DNA of 19,808 nt, from positions 1 through 19,808 of the forward strand of contig JASJFT010000406.1 in assembly GCA_030770425.1 (NCBI GenBank), read 5' to 3'. The stretch is from Darksidea phi (taxonomy: Eukaryota > Ascomycota > Dothideomycetes > Pleosporales > Lentitheciaceae). This document shows, in pieces, positions 1 to 8,635 of this stretch. The notes below the pieces were generated by a model that searched no databases, was not told the origin of the DNA, and saw only the letters and a list, made by a program, of their open reading frames with translations. Positions within the stretch are counted from its first letter, which is position 1, and each line of letters begins with the position of its first letter. Position numbers and translations under genes: made by a program.

Positions 1-960
1 ACTATTAGTTAATTAGAAGGCTATCTTAGCTATTATAACTCCTAGTTAATTATACTTAGTCCTAGGGTCTTATAATTTTTAGATATACTTAAATATATAT
101 TAATAAATCTTTAATAATACTTCTTCTTTACTATAAGTACTAAAAGGACTAGCTACTACGATATTATCGATAAACGACGATATATTAAAGAAGTACTTCT
201 TTAGAATCTTTATTACTACCCTTTAAAATACTATTACTAAATTAGTTATATTTATTAGAATAGTATACTATTTTATTAGCTTAATAGGTATTTAGAAAGC
301 TATTTTATTCCTTAAATTTATATAAAGTAGTATCTAATTATAGCCTAAGAATAGATTAAAGAGTAAATAGATAGCTCTTCTAGCTAATTACTTTAAAAAC
401 TTATTAATAGAAGGTAAAAGGTTCGCGTTCCTCTTAGTAAAATTATTTAAGATTTAAGTATTATTAATTAATTAGTAGTCTTTATTCTTCTTAAGTACTA
501 AGAACTATAGGTTATAATATTAATTATTATATATCTTAAAAGTATCTTAGATAATTCTTTTATAGATTATTTAAATAATAATTAATTTAAGTCTTTTAGG
601 ATATTAAAAGCCTTTTACTTACTAGATCTTATAAGATATTATCTAAATCTAATATAAAGGTACTATATTAGAATAGATAGTTATTATCTTCGAGAAATCC
701 TATACTAAAGTAGTCTTCTAATAGTATATTAGCTTATATATAAGCTTTACTTTAGTAGATCGAAGATTCTCTCTAATATATATCTCCTTTATTTAACTAA
801 ATATTAATTATTAACTTCTTAGAAAGTTTATATATCTAGGCTTAAAAATTCTATTAAATATATTTACTTTTATCTTTCTTAGTAATACGCGCTTAAGTTA
901 CTATTAGATAGCTCTTTCTCTCTAGTTCTTTTTTCTAAAGTCTATCTTAGTATTCTTATA
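1..960 (-). pseudogene. Reverse transcriptase ghost of a Gypsy-type Pol
   Basis: In the frame whose codons start at coordinates divisible by 3, the minus strand reads through a fungal Gypsy-type reverse transcriptase. In order I see a WFLV-like FLVLKK block (about 510-480), a RDANLPPS-like RNANLLPS block (about 430-405), LFLGYNQI matching the conserved FSGYDQI block (about 350-330), AFQ-PI matching TAFQTP (about 300-285), and the catalytic box as FIDNI (174-160), where the family has F/Y-x-DD. The second catalytic Asp is therefore Asn, which fits a G-to-A change of the RIP type. Downstream, EEVLLKIYQYILKYIQKL resembles the family's long helix after the catalytic box. In-frame TAA/TAG stops are frequent and the protein cannot be made. 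The ghost is open to the left edge. Confidence 0.8.
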
Positions 961-3480
961 GGGCTTATTAATAGGTTAGACCTTCTTATTAATTATTTTA
1001 TAGAGGGTATTAACTTATCTATCTTACTATTAAGAGTACTAATTTCTTCTTATAATATATTAATTTATCTTTAAAAGTATTTACTTAACTTTAATATTAG
1101 GGTCTAAATTTTAATTTAACTTCTTATTATAGTCGTCTAAATAAATTAATCTACTCTATTTAAAATATTACTAATATTAACTAATTATTAATATTTTTAA
1201 TATCTTTACTTCTTCTACTCTTCTACTAGTTATTTATTACTAAGACGTTAATACCTTCGTTCTCTCTTTATTCTTCTTTTCCTTCTCTTTCTCTTTTATA
1301 TCTTCTTTTATCTCCTTAGTATTCTTCTTTTCTTTATTCTCTTTTACTACTTTAGTACCCTCTTCTTCTAATAGAAAGTTAATAGTATTAGCTTTAATAG
1401 AAGTTAATATATTATTAACCTTCGCTTTATTAGTATTATAGTTATAGTTATCTAAGTTATTTAAATTAGTATTACTACTACCCTCTATATCTTTATTAGA
1501 CCCTTTTCTTTTCTTTAGTAGTCGAAGTTCTAAGTATTAATAGAATAAGAAATATACTATTCTAAAAGGTATATTCTTTAGACTTTTTCTAAAGAATTAT
1601 TATTTACTTTATAGTTAGTTATTAGGACTAAATCTAATCTAAAGAATAAAATAGTCTTTTACTTATCTAGTATAGTAATTTTATAGTAATAATAGTTTAT
1701 TAAAGTAAATTTTATCTCTAAATATATAGTTATATACTAAAGAATACTTAATATTAATAACTTTTAAATATTTCTTATAATCTTAAAATAGATAGATATA
1801 ATAATAGTATTAATTATTATTAAAATATTATAAGCTATCTCTACGTATTCGTTTACTAATCTATTAGTAGTAACTATTCTAGTATACTTTCTAAGTAGGA
1901 GATAATCTTAGTCTTTATTCTAAATATAGATATTTAATATTTATATAATAAAAAGATATATTATATTTAATTTTATATTATTATTAAAAATTATTTTATA
2001 AAGATTACCTATAATAGTAATCTAATAAATAGAAATCTTTAACTTTATAGTTATTACTCTAAGCTAATCTTTAAGATATTTATATTTATTTATTATAATA
2101 TAATCTAGCTTATTATTATATCTATCTCTAGTTTTTTAGATATTATAGTACTAAGCTACTTATACTTTAAGTACCTCTCTAATCTATTAAATTAAATATA
2201 AGTATAAAGTCTAAAACTTTATTAATATAAATAGGTCTAAATCTACTATTATTTCTCTTCTATTTATAGTATATATTTCTTCTAATCTACTAGTAGAATT
2301 ATAGCTTCTTATTTACTTAGCTATATTAAAAAGCTTTAATATAGTATTAATAATCTAGTCTTAAAATAATAATATAGTTATAATTAACCTACGAACTTTT
2401 TACTAGAGGGTAGTAACTAGAATTAAACTTATTATTAGTTACTAAACTATATATATTAACTCTTTATTAATAGATATTTATATAATTACTATCTTTAGTA
2501 GCTTTCTTTTAATAATTAGTTAAGATTCTTAATTTATCTAAATAGTCTACGAACTTAAGACTTTTAATATTACTTTCTAATTTAAAGATTATTTTATTAT
2601 ATCTATTATAACTTCTTTATTTAGATTAAGTATAAGAATAAAGCTATAGAACTTTCTAATTACTTATTAATATTATTCTATCTTATCGACTTTCTCTACT
2701 ACGAGATTAATAGATTTAATATTCTTAATTTTTATCTTTAGCTTTAACTTTATAACGTAGTTATCTAATATTTTATTAACTATTATAAAGAGACGATTTC
2801 TATCTCTTATCTTAATATTATTTACTTCTATTAATAATACTTTAGTACTTTTAATTACTAGTTATTTCTATAATATATAATAAAAAGTTATAACTTTCTT
2901 TAAACCCTTCTTCTTAAGAGTTAATAATCTATTATTAGTAATATTATTTACTATTTTAATAGTATTTATATTATTACTAGTTACTAAATAGTTCTTCTTT
3001 CTATTAAATTCTTTTACGTTAGTAAATAATCTTATTAACTTTATATTAGTAACTCTATAATACTCTATTATTTAAGAAATAAAATACTTTTATATATTAT
3101 TAAAGGTAGTATAAAGTCTTTAACTATAAAGCTTCTCTTTATAAAGGTAAAATAAACTATAATACTATTTAAACTAGCTAATCTTCTTATTCTTCTTCTT
3201 ATAATACTAGTTATTATTAAGAAGTTTTCTTTATAGAAGGTATTCTTAGATTTAATAGTTTGTTAAGTTATAAATAATATATTCTACTTTTTAAAACTTC
3301 TAATTACTAATTATTTATATATCTACTTTTAGATTTTATATCTAATTATAGGAGCTTATATATAATTTATTATTATATTTAAAGTAAAAGGTAGATTTAA
3401 CTAGCTTATAAAAAGTATAATATTAATTATTCTTTTATACGAATATTAATTAGATTATAGAAATACTTTATTACTAGATA
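960..3480 (-). pseudogene. Middle part of the Gypsy polyprotein ghost
   Basis: This stretch lies between the Gag-like and reverse-transcriptase ghosts and should correspond to a zinc knuckle, protease and linker. It stays translatable over long stretches in two competing minus-strand frames, with only TAA/TAG stops, and I cannot choose a frame with confidence. A Lys/Glu-rich charged segment is obvious at about 1380-1260. No protease active-site motif (DTG/DSG) can be picked out, which is expected since RIP turns GAT/GAC codons into Asn codons. The assignment is by position within the element, not by recognised motifs. Confidence 0.5.
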
Positions 3481-4740
3481 TTAAATTATTATTAGATTAA
3501 AACTAATTCTTTTATATTATTAATAAGCTACTTAATCTAAAGATTAGATAATAGCTAAGTAATTACTATTAATCTTTCTAATAGTACTATAGACTCCTAT
3601 TACTAAGAATATATAAACTTAATTAAGTAGAAAAGTTATTATTTAGTATAAGCTTCGATCTTCCTATATACTAGCTAGCTAGCCGCTAGACTAGTATCTA
3701 GGCTTAGTATAAGTATAACTTCTTTCTATTTATATAATAATTAGAGGTATTAATATATCTTTTTTAACTTAAAGAAATATATATCTTTATTAACTAGTTA
3801 ATACTTCTTATTTATATTAAATATAATTATTATTTAATTATCGTACTTTAATTCTTTAAAGAATAGCTATCTAAGCTTAATCTCTATAATTTATAATTAA
3901 TTTAATATTCTACTACTATATATTAAGAATTAGTAATAGTATTTATTAAGTAGAAGAGATAATTAATAAATCTCTACTAATTATAATTTAAGAAAGGTAT
4001 AAGTAGTCTTCTATTATCTAATATCTTTACTAATATATTCCTTTTAAAGTATTAATCTAAATATAGTCTAACTTTATATTAGAGATATATAATAATATAT
4101 CTTAATAATATATACTCTTTAAAATAAATTATAGAAATAAAAAAGGAACTTCTTCTTATTTTACTTATCTTACTCTATTTTATCTATACTAAACTCGTAG
4201 TCCTCTAGAAACTATATAATATCTATATTAATAAATAATAATATATTAGAATTATATAGTAAAAATAGAAAATAGATATTTATTTTCTTATTAATTAATT
4301 ACTAGGGTTAGTTTATAATTAGAATAGTAGCTATTCTAAAGATTAGTAGATTAAATATTAATATTAATAACTTTTTAGACTTCTTTTTTTAGAGTTCTAA
4401 ATAATAAAGCTTATAATCTATTATATTATCTTTATTATTATCCGACTTATTCTTACTCTTAAAGCTATTATCTAAGCTAACTTCGTTAACTTTAGTATAG
4501 AATTAATAATTCTTTTAAATATTCTTCTTTCTTAACTCCTTCTAAATTAATTAAATTAAATATTTCTTCTTTTAATTATACTTTACCTTCTTTTTCTTCT
4601 TTTTATTTTTTTCTTTTTTAAGCTAGTCTTACTCTAAAGTACTAATAGGCGTATTAATAAATAATAAGTCTTTAATCTTAAAAATCTTTTCTTTTTCTTT
4701 ATTAAATAAGTTTTCTTCTTATTTAAGAGATAGTTAGTTA
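3480..4740 (-). pseudogene. Gag-like region of the Gypsy element (RIP ghost)
   Basis: In the minus frame whose codons start at coordinates congruent to 2 modulo 3, the ghost begins with a Lys-rich stretch (about 4620-4500) followed by IIQFLEDYEFSIDK (about 4215-4170), which resembles the 'I-T-x-FL-x-DYE-x-x-A-D-x' start of fungal retrotransposon Gag domains. Further on come LILQKEYISKD (about 4050-4020), like the KLLLKEYRSKD block of the same domain, YYYQFLIYSS and FFKELK (about 3930-3845), and SLVLLERL-like and LIN-IKELVL segments (about 3590-3500). The order and spacing match a Gag core. Many in-frame TAA/TAG stops make it non-functional. The match is from memory of the family and the residues are RIP-altered. 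Confidence 0.62.
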
Positions 4741-5371
4741 CTTAACTAGAGGTATTTAAAGGATAACTACTTAAAGCTAATTAGTACTATTTTAAATATT
4801 AATTAATAAAGTTTCGACTAAGTATAGTAATAATAATAAAAGGGTATATTTAGTACTCTTAATCTTTTAAAAGATATTACTTTTATATACCTTCTTTATC
4901 CTTATAAGCTAGTTAGTATTATTATTTTATCTAGATTTATTAATACTAGTATTAATCTTCTAATTTAATAACTATACTATAGCGCTAGTAGTTCGTATTA
5001 TTATATCCTTTTTCTCTTTTTATTAATAGACGAGATCCGATAGGAAGTTATACTATTCTTTTTAATTTTATACTAAGATTTCTAAATATCCTAGCTACGT
5101 ACTTTTCTTTTAGGAATCCTCTATAATTTCTTTTATTAGAATTTCTAAAATATTCTAGCTAAGTACCTTTCTTTTAAGAATTTCCTATTATTATCTAGTA
5201 TTAGTTTATAATACTATTATTACTTATCCTAATTACTTTATTTAATATACTATTATATTATCCTAAGTCTATATATATCTATTTATAGTATCTAGTATTT
5301 ATTATATCTAGGTATTATTAATTAAGCCTTAAGGTCGTAGTAAAACTTCTAATTCCTTTATCTTTTTATCT

Positions 5372-5507
5372 AACTCTTCTCTTTACTCTAGTCTAATAGA
5401 CCGTTAGAAGCCCTATAGACGTTATTAAAAACTATAGTATATAGGTATATCTAAGATAGGGTAGTAGAGCTTATAACCTATAGTTAGAGGGATAGAAGAG
5501 AAGAGTT
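5372..5507. repeat. 12-bp inverted repeat in RIP block
   Basis: AACTCTTCTCTT at 5372-5383 is the exact reverse complement of AAGAGAAGAGTT at 5496-5507, giving arms 112 bp apart. In a reduced-alphabet AT-rich background this can arise by chance. It could also be the end of a small element. Confidence 0.5.
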
Positions 5508-5968
5508 AATAGAATAGATAGCTAAAATTAATTAATTAAACTATTTCCTCTATCTATTATATATTAGGATAGATAGTAATCTCTAGCTAAAGATACTCCT
5601 AGATAATAGCCCTTCGGAGCCCGGTCTAATATTTCGCCGTTTACCTAAGCCTTTAACGCTTAATTAGAAGGCTTTCTTTACTATTATACTATAATACTAT
5701 AATAAATAATAATAGCCTCTTAAGATAGGGCCCTAATACTAATATAGTCGAATACTAGATTCGGAATAACCTCTAAGCCGAAGATTTAAAGAGGAGAGAT
5801 AGTATTATAAATTAAATATATACTATAGACTACTAATAAATAGAACTACTAGAAATCGAGTTAATTACTAGCTCTAACGAAGAATACGACGTAAATCTTA
5901 TAATTAGAAAATAGAAAGTTACGTAATAGATTTATATCTTAGTAGAGATAGATCTAAGGGTTATATAA

Positions 5969-6038
5969 TAGCTTAGTAGATCTATTAGAATAGAGTTATA
6001 GAGCTATAGCTTAGTAGATCTATAGATATAGAGCTATA
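5969..6038. repeat. 38-bp tandem duplication, about two copies
   Basis: The 16-base stretch TAGCTTAGTAGATCTA occurs at 5969-5984 and again at 6007-6022, a period of 38 bp. The following bases of each unit (AGAATAGAGTTATAGAGCTA and AGATATAGAGCTATA) are also similar. The second copy decays after about 32 bp. The repeat may be part of a mutated LTR or coding repeat. Confidence 0.65.
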
Positions 6039-6580
6039 AATTTAAGAAAATTAAATTAATATATAATAATTATAAATCTCCTAAGATAGTCTTTTCTCCT
6101 TATAGTTAATTTAAATCTAGATTAATCCTTATCTATTAACGTAATTAAACTATTATCTCTTTATTTCTACTTTTTCTTTCCTATCTTAAGTATAAACCCT
6201 AAACGAGGCTAAATAACCTATTAGGTCTAGATTCTATTTAATAGTAATCTTTATATATCTTTTATAGCTTAAAGATAATAAGTTTAGTTTAGTTAAATAT
6301 TTAGATAATAGTATTTCCTACTATATTATACTTTTATATAATTAGGAAGTAGATAATATAAGTAAGAATAAAGCTAGCTATAGTAAGGTATATTTTTATA
6401 GAAAGTAATCTAGTAATAATAATCTAAAGTTCTTTAAGGTAGATACTTAGTAGTATATAAAATTTCTATAATATATAATCTTTAAAAGCTAGCTTATACT
6501 AATAAGATCTTTAAGGGTAGTATAAGTAGATTACTAGAAGGTATATCTATAACTCCCGTCCACCTGCCCTTCGCTACCTC

Positions 6581-6643
6581 ACAAGGACATGGTGGCAGCG
6601 GGTCGGCCTCCCCTGCTCGTGGCGGGAGCGACATCCAGCAACG
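6581..6643 (+). repeat. Left arm of imperfect inverted repeat (about 63 bp)
   Basis: The reverse complement of 6597-6613 matches 8181-8197 at 16 of 17 positions (GGGGAGGCCGACCCGCT against GGGGCGGCCGACCCGCT). Similarity extends with small gaps on both sides, so that 6581-6643 pairs with 8154-8216. The arm lies immediately inside the edge of the RIP block. A related motif, TGCTCGTGG followed by G-rich sequence, recurs as a direct repeat at about 6614-6626 and 6683-6695. Confidence 0.6.
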
Positions 6644-6871
6644 CGTCCAATAAAAGGTTGTAACAGCTGCGCGGCACGGACTTTGCTCGTGGGGGCGGTC
6701 CGACCTGAGCCCTCTATGCGACACTACTCAGCTGCGGCTGAGAAAAGACAACAATATCATGCGTTAAATACCTGTGGTCGCGTCCCTTCTTCTGTGACTC
6801 CAGATAATTCATTTCGACACTGGTCAAGAGAAGTTTTTCCTGCTTCCCACTGCTCAACAAAATCAATCGCG

Positions 6872-7629
6872 ATGGTGACGACAGGCGATCCCGAGGCTCA
6901 AAAACATGACGCAACACAAGACCTACTTGTTATTGAATGCCAGAACAACGCGATACAAAACCATGATGTCGACGCAGCGCAAACTGAAGCAAATGAGGAA
7001 AAGCCGGTTGGCGGGGTTATGAACGAGGCTTTTCCTCCGGAGGGGCAAAAGTCCACCAATGAAGAGCGCAAAAAAGAATACAGACAAGGGTTCCTGGAGC
7101 TTACGACTTCTCTTTTATTTTCGATTCTCCTTCCGGTATACATCGGGGTATATACAGTCATCTCGGTCCAATATACCGCTACATCAAACGATCAATCCCA
7201 AATGGCGAACCAGATCGCCTTACTGGCGTTATGTTATAGTAACTCGGTAGGGCATCGTGGCGGATTAGCGAAAGCTAAATTGCTAATATATAATAGTCCA
7301 GTAAATTCTGCGCAGACCTTTTGGCACAGACCGACCTATATCTGCCCAAAATCGCGAATAATTTATACGGTCTTGAGCCAACATCTGGGAACGGGAAGAG
7401 TCAGCCTATTGCTCGGGAAACACCGGAGAGTACTACAAATATTGCGTATTCTGTTTTCTTGAAGGGTAGTCCTGCTGGGAGAGCTCGTTTTAAGTCTGCG
7501 GAGTATATGTTTATTGTCTTTACAAGCATGGTCCTAATATATGGAATGGGAGGGTTTTGTTACAAGGGTAGGGAGCTTACGCGAAAGACGTCAGCACGGG
7601 GGATTACAGCCTCACGTGCCGCGGTGTAA
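6872..7629 (+). CDS. Hypothetical membrane protein, intron-containing (uncertain model)
   Basis: I do not recognise this protein. An open frame runs from 6683 to 7462, but the ATG at 6872 (context CGCGATGG) is the better start because the preceding residues look like translated leader. The product has an acidic, Gln/Asn/Glu-rich N-terminal half of about 80 residues, a short Lys/Arg stretch (EERKKEYR), then a strongly hydrophobic segment LLFSILLPVYIGVYTVISV that is a likely membrane helix. A fungal intron is plausible from GTAACT at 7239, with a GCTAAT branch site at about 7282. Splicing to the AG at 7315 shifts into a frame open to 7629 that contains a second hydrophobic segment (MFIVFTSMVLIYGMGGF). 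A further downstream frame to 7747 encodes a third (IFLGIIFFNVA), but no clean intron joins it. The gene may be decayed. Confidence 0.33.
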
Positions 7630-7747
7630 GACGTGTGCGATCGTATGGGACACTATGTATATCGTTGCACGAATATTCTTAGGTATCATCTTTTTCAACG
7701 TAGCCACGCAGTCTATACTTTGGTTACAGGATGATCTTATTGATTAA

Positions 7748-8153
7748 TACAGACCACGAAATACTGCTCTAGTCTTTCTTCTAAAAATTAAACCCTCTGA
7801 CTGTTCAATGACCAGGGAAATGCTCCCTAGTGGTAATTCCTTCTCCTATTCTCCACTCGTCTTGAAGCATGAACTCGAGTCCTCCTGGCTTATCCAAGTA
7901 ATTATCCAACCTCTTTCAGCTAGCAAGATCTTCGTTAAGCTACAGTCGGATCTCAATACAGAGATGGTTATGGGGAGTATCCGGACATGCCGACAGTATG
8001 AATGACTTCGTATTTATACCAGACTCCTAAAGCGGAAGGGAGGGGACTTCGAACATTGATATAGCACTTTAACGCAAAGCTAGTGCCAATATAGAATAGA
8101 CCGAGCTCCGTAAGCATGGTTACGTGTAGTATCTAACGATAATCAAAGTAGCC
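7748..8153. other. No gene seen
   Basis: Only a 65-codon plus-strand ORF (7808-8005) without recognisable features lies here. No RNA gene or repeat was seen. The DNA belongs to the interior of the inverted-repeat-bracketed segment. Confidence 0.6.
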
Positions 8154-8216
8154 CGTTACGTGAGTCGCCACACAAACCGGGGGGCGGCCGACCCGCTCAG
8201 GCCACATCCTTTGTGC
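8154..8216 (-). repeat. Right arm of imperfect inverted repeat (about 63 bp)
   Basis: This pairs in inverted orientation with 6581-6643. The core GGGGCGGCCGACCCGCT at 8181-8197 has one mismatch to the left arm. The flanking blocks CGTT...GTCGC (8154-8167) and GCCAC-AT-CC-TTTGTG (8201-8215) also align with small gaps. Confidence 0.6.
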
Positions 8217-8635
8217 GAGGGGCGTTGGATTTACGTTGTTGCCACGAGCGGGCGCTAAGACGCTTCGAGCACAGCCTCCAGCCACGACCAGCCGCCGAAA
8301 CAGGGCCCACTGCGGGAACTAAAATGGGCCCACGGCCAGAGGCAGGACGGCAGACCCACTCCGGACAGACCCCTGTGAGCTCTAACTATAAGATAGAAGT
8401 ACTCTTTTATAGGTATGATACCTGCGTACACGAGTGGGGTTGGCTTTATTAGAAATACTTAAATCGGGACGCGGATATCGCTAGTGATTATATAGTGGTT
8501 TAGTAAAGCTTTCGAGTTATTACGTAGGTAAGTAATAGGTTTCAAGTACTTTACGCATACATAATCTGGAATCTCCTTCTAGACCAACAGCCCCCATTTA
8601 TTAACTCACAACGGGTGTCAAGAACATGTCGCTAT
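8217..8635. other. Spacer with short ORFs only
   Basis: GC-rich DNA to about 8380 is followed by more AT-rich DNA that would be the 3' flank of the nuclease-like pseudogene on the minus strand. The 79-codon ORF at 8213-8452 is Arg/Pro-rich and looks like chance coding in GC-rich DNA. Confidence 0.55.

Larger units (their letters stand above)
1..4740 (-). mobile_element. RIP-degraded Ty3/Gypsy-type LTR retrotransposon (partial)
   Basis: Reading the minus strand and treating TAA/TAG as mutated Gln or Trp codons gives a ghost polyprotein in the order expected of a Gypsy-type element: a Gag-like region at about 4740-3480, a poorly readable middle where a zinc knuckle and protease should lie (3480-960), and a reverse transcriptase at 960-1. 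RNase H and integrase would lie beyond the left edge, so the element is cut by the window. I could not delimit a long terminal repeat or primer-binding site at the right end; the 5' end is presumably between 4900 and 6500. The reading frame differs between Gag and reverse transcriptase, through an ordinary gag-pol frameshift, indels, or both. The family call rests on recognised motifs, not a search. Confidence 0.8.
1..6555. repeat. RIP-mutated AT-rich block
   Basis: This block is extremely AT-rich and its dinucleotide make-up is distorted: CA and TG are essentially missing on both strands, while TA is in great excess. In the lines I read closely I found a single TG (near 3260) and no CA. That is the end state of repeat-induced point mutation, in which C becomes T at CpA in duplicated DNA during the sexual cycle of many ascomycetes. 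Because TG is absent, TGA cannot occur, so all stop codons are TAA or TAG. The block ends sharply: the last AT-only sequence is near 6555, and the first CA (6561) and TG (6565) follow at once in GC-rich DNA. No intact gene exists in the block. It would be expected to be heterochromatic. Confidence 0.93.
4741..6555. other. RIP block without identifiable gene
   Basis: This should include the leader or LTR of the Gypsy element and possibly a second, unrelated RIP-mutated repeat. One plus-strand frame from about 5860 to 6480 can be read for roughly 200 codons with only TAA/TAG interruptions and begins with an acidic SNEEYD-like stretch. I do not recognise it, and in DNA this biased it may be chance. 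A 12-bp inverted repeat (5372-5383 and 5496-5507) and a 38-bp tandem duplication (5969-6038) lie here. Composition is slightly less AT-rich around 5610-5665. Confidence 0.6.
6581..8216. mobile_element. Candidate inverted-repeat-bracketed element
   Basis: Two diverged inverted arms of about 63 bp enclose 1.5 kb of ordinary-composition DNA with one moderately long ORF on the plus strand. The size, GC-rich arms and repeated subterminal motif fit a non-autonomous DNA transposon or a gene captured between two repeat copies. I see no transposase and could not find a target-site duplication: the left flank is RIP-mutated, which would erase it. Two oppositely oriented copies of an unrelated GC-rich repeat would look the same. 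Confidence 0.35.

Noticed and set aside
540..3180. A Starship-type DUF3435 tyrosine recombinase as the source of the long minus-strand ghost frame
   Set aside because: The ghost does not show the recombinase blocks I looked for, whereas the downstream part in the same frame reads clearly as a Gypsy-type reverse transcriptase and the upstream part as Gag.
1..5700. Direct repeat TTAATTAGAAGGCT at about 9-22 and 5664-5677 as a pair of LTRs
   Set aside because: Only about 14 bases are identical and similarity fades quickly. In TA-rich, reduced-alphabet DNA this is not enough, and the left copy falls inside the reverse-transcriptase ghost.
1..6555. Centromere or satellite DNA as explanation of AT-richness
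   Set aside because: AT-richness alone would not remove CA/TG while leaving CG and GC, and retroelement coding blocks are still in order. RIP explains both.
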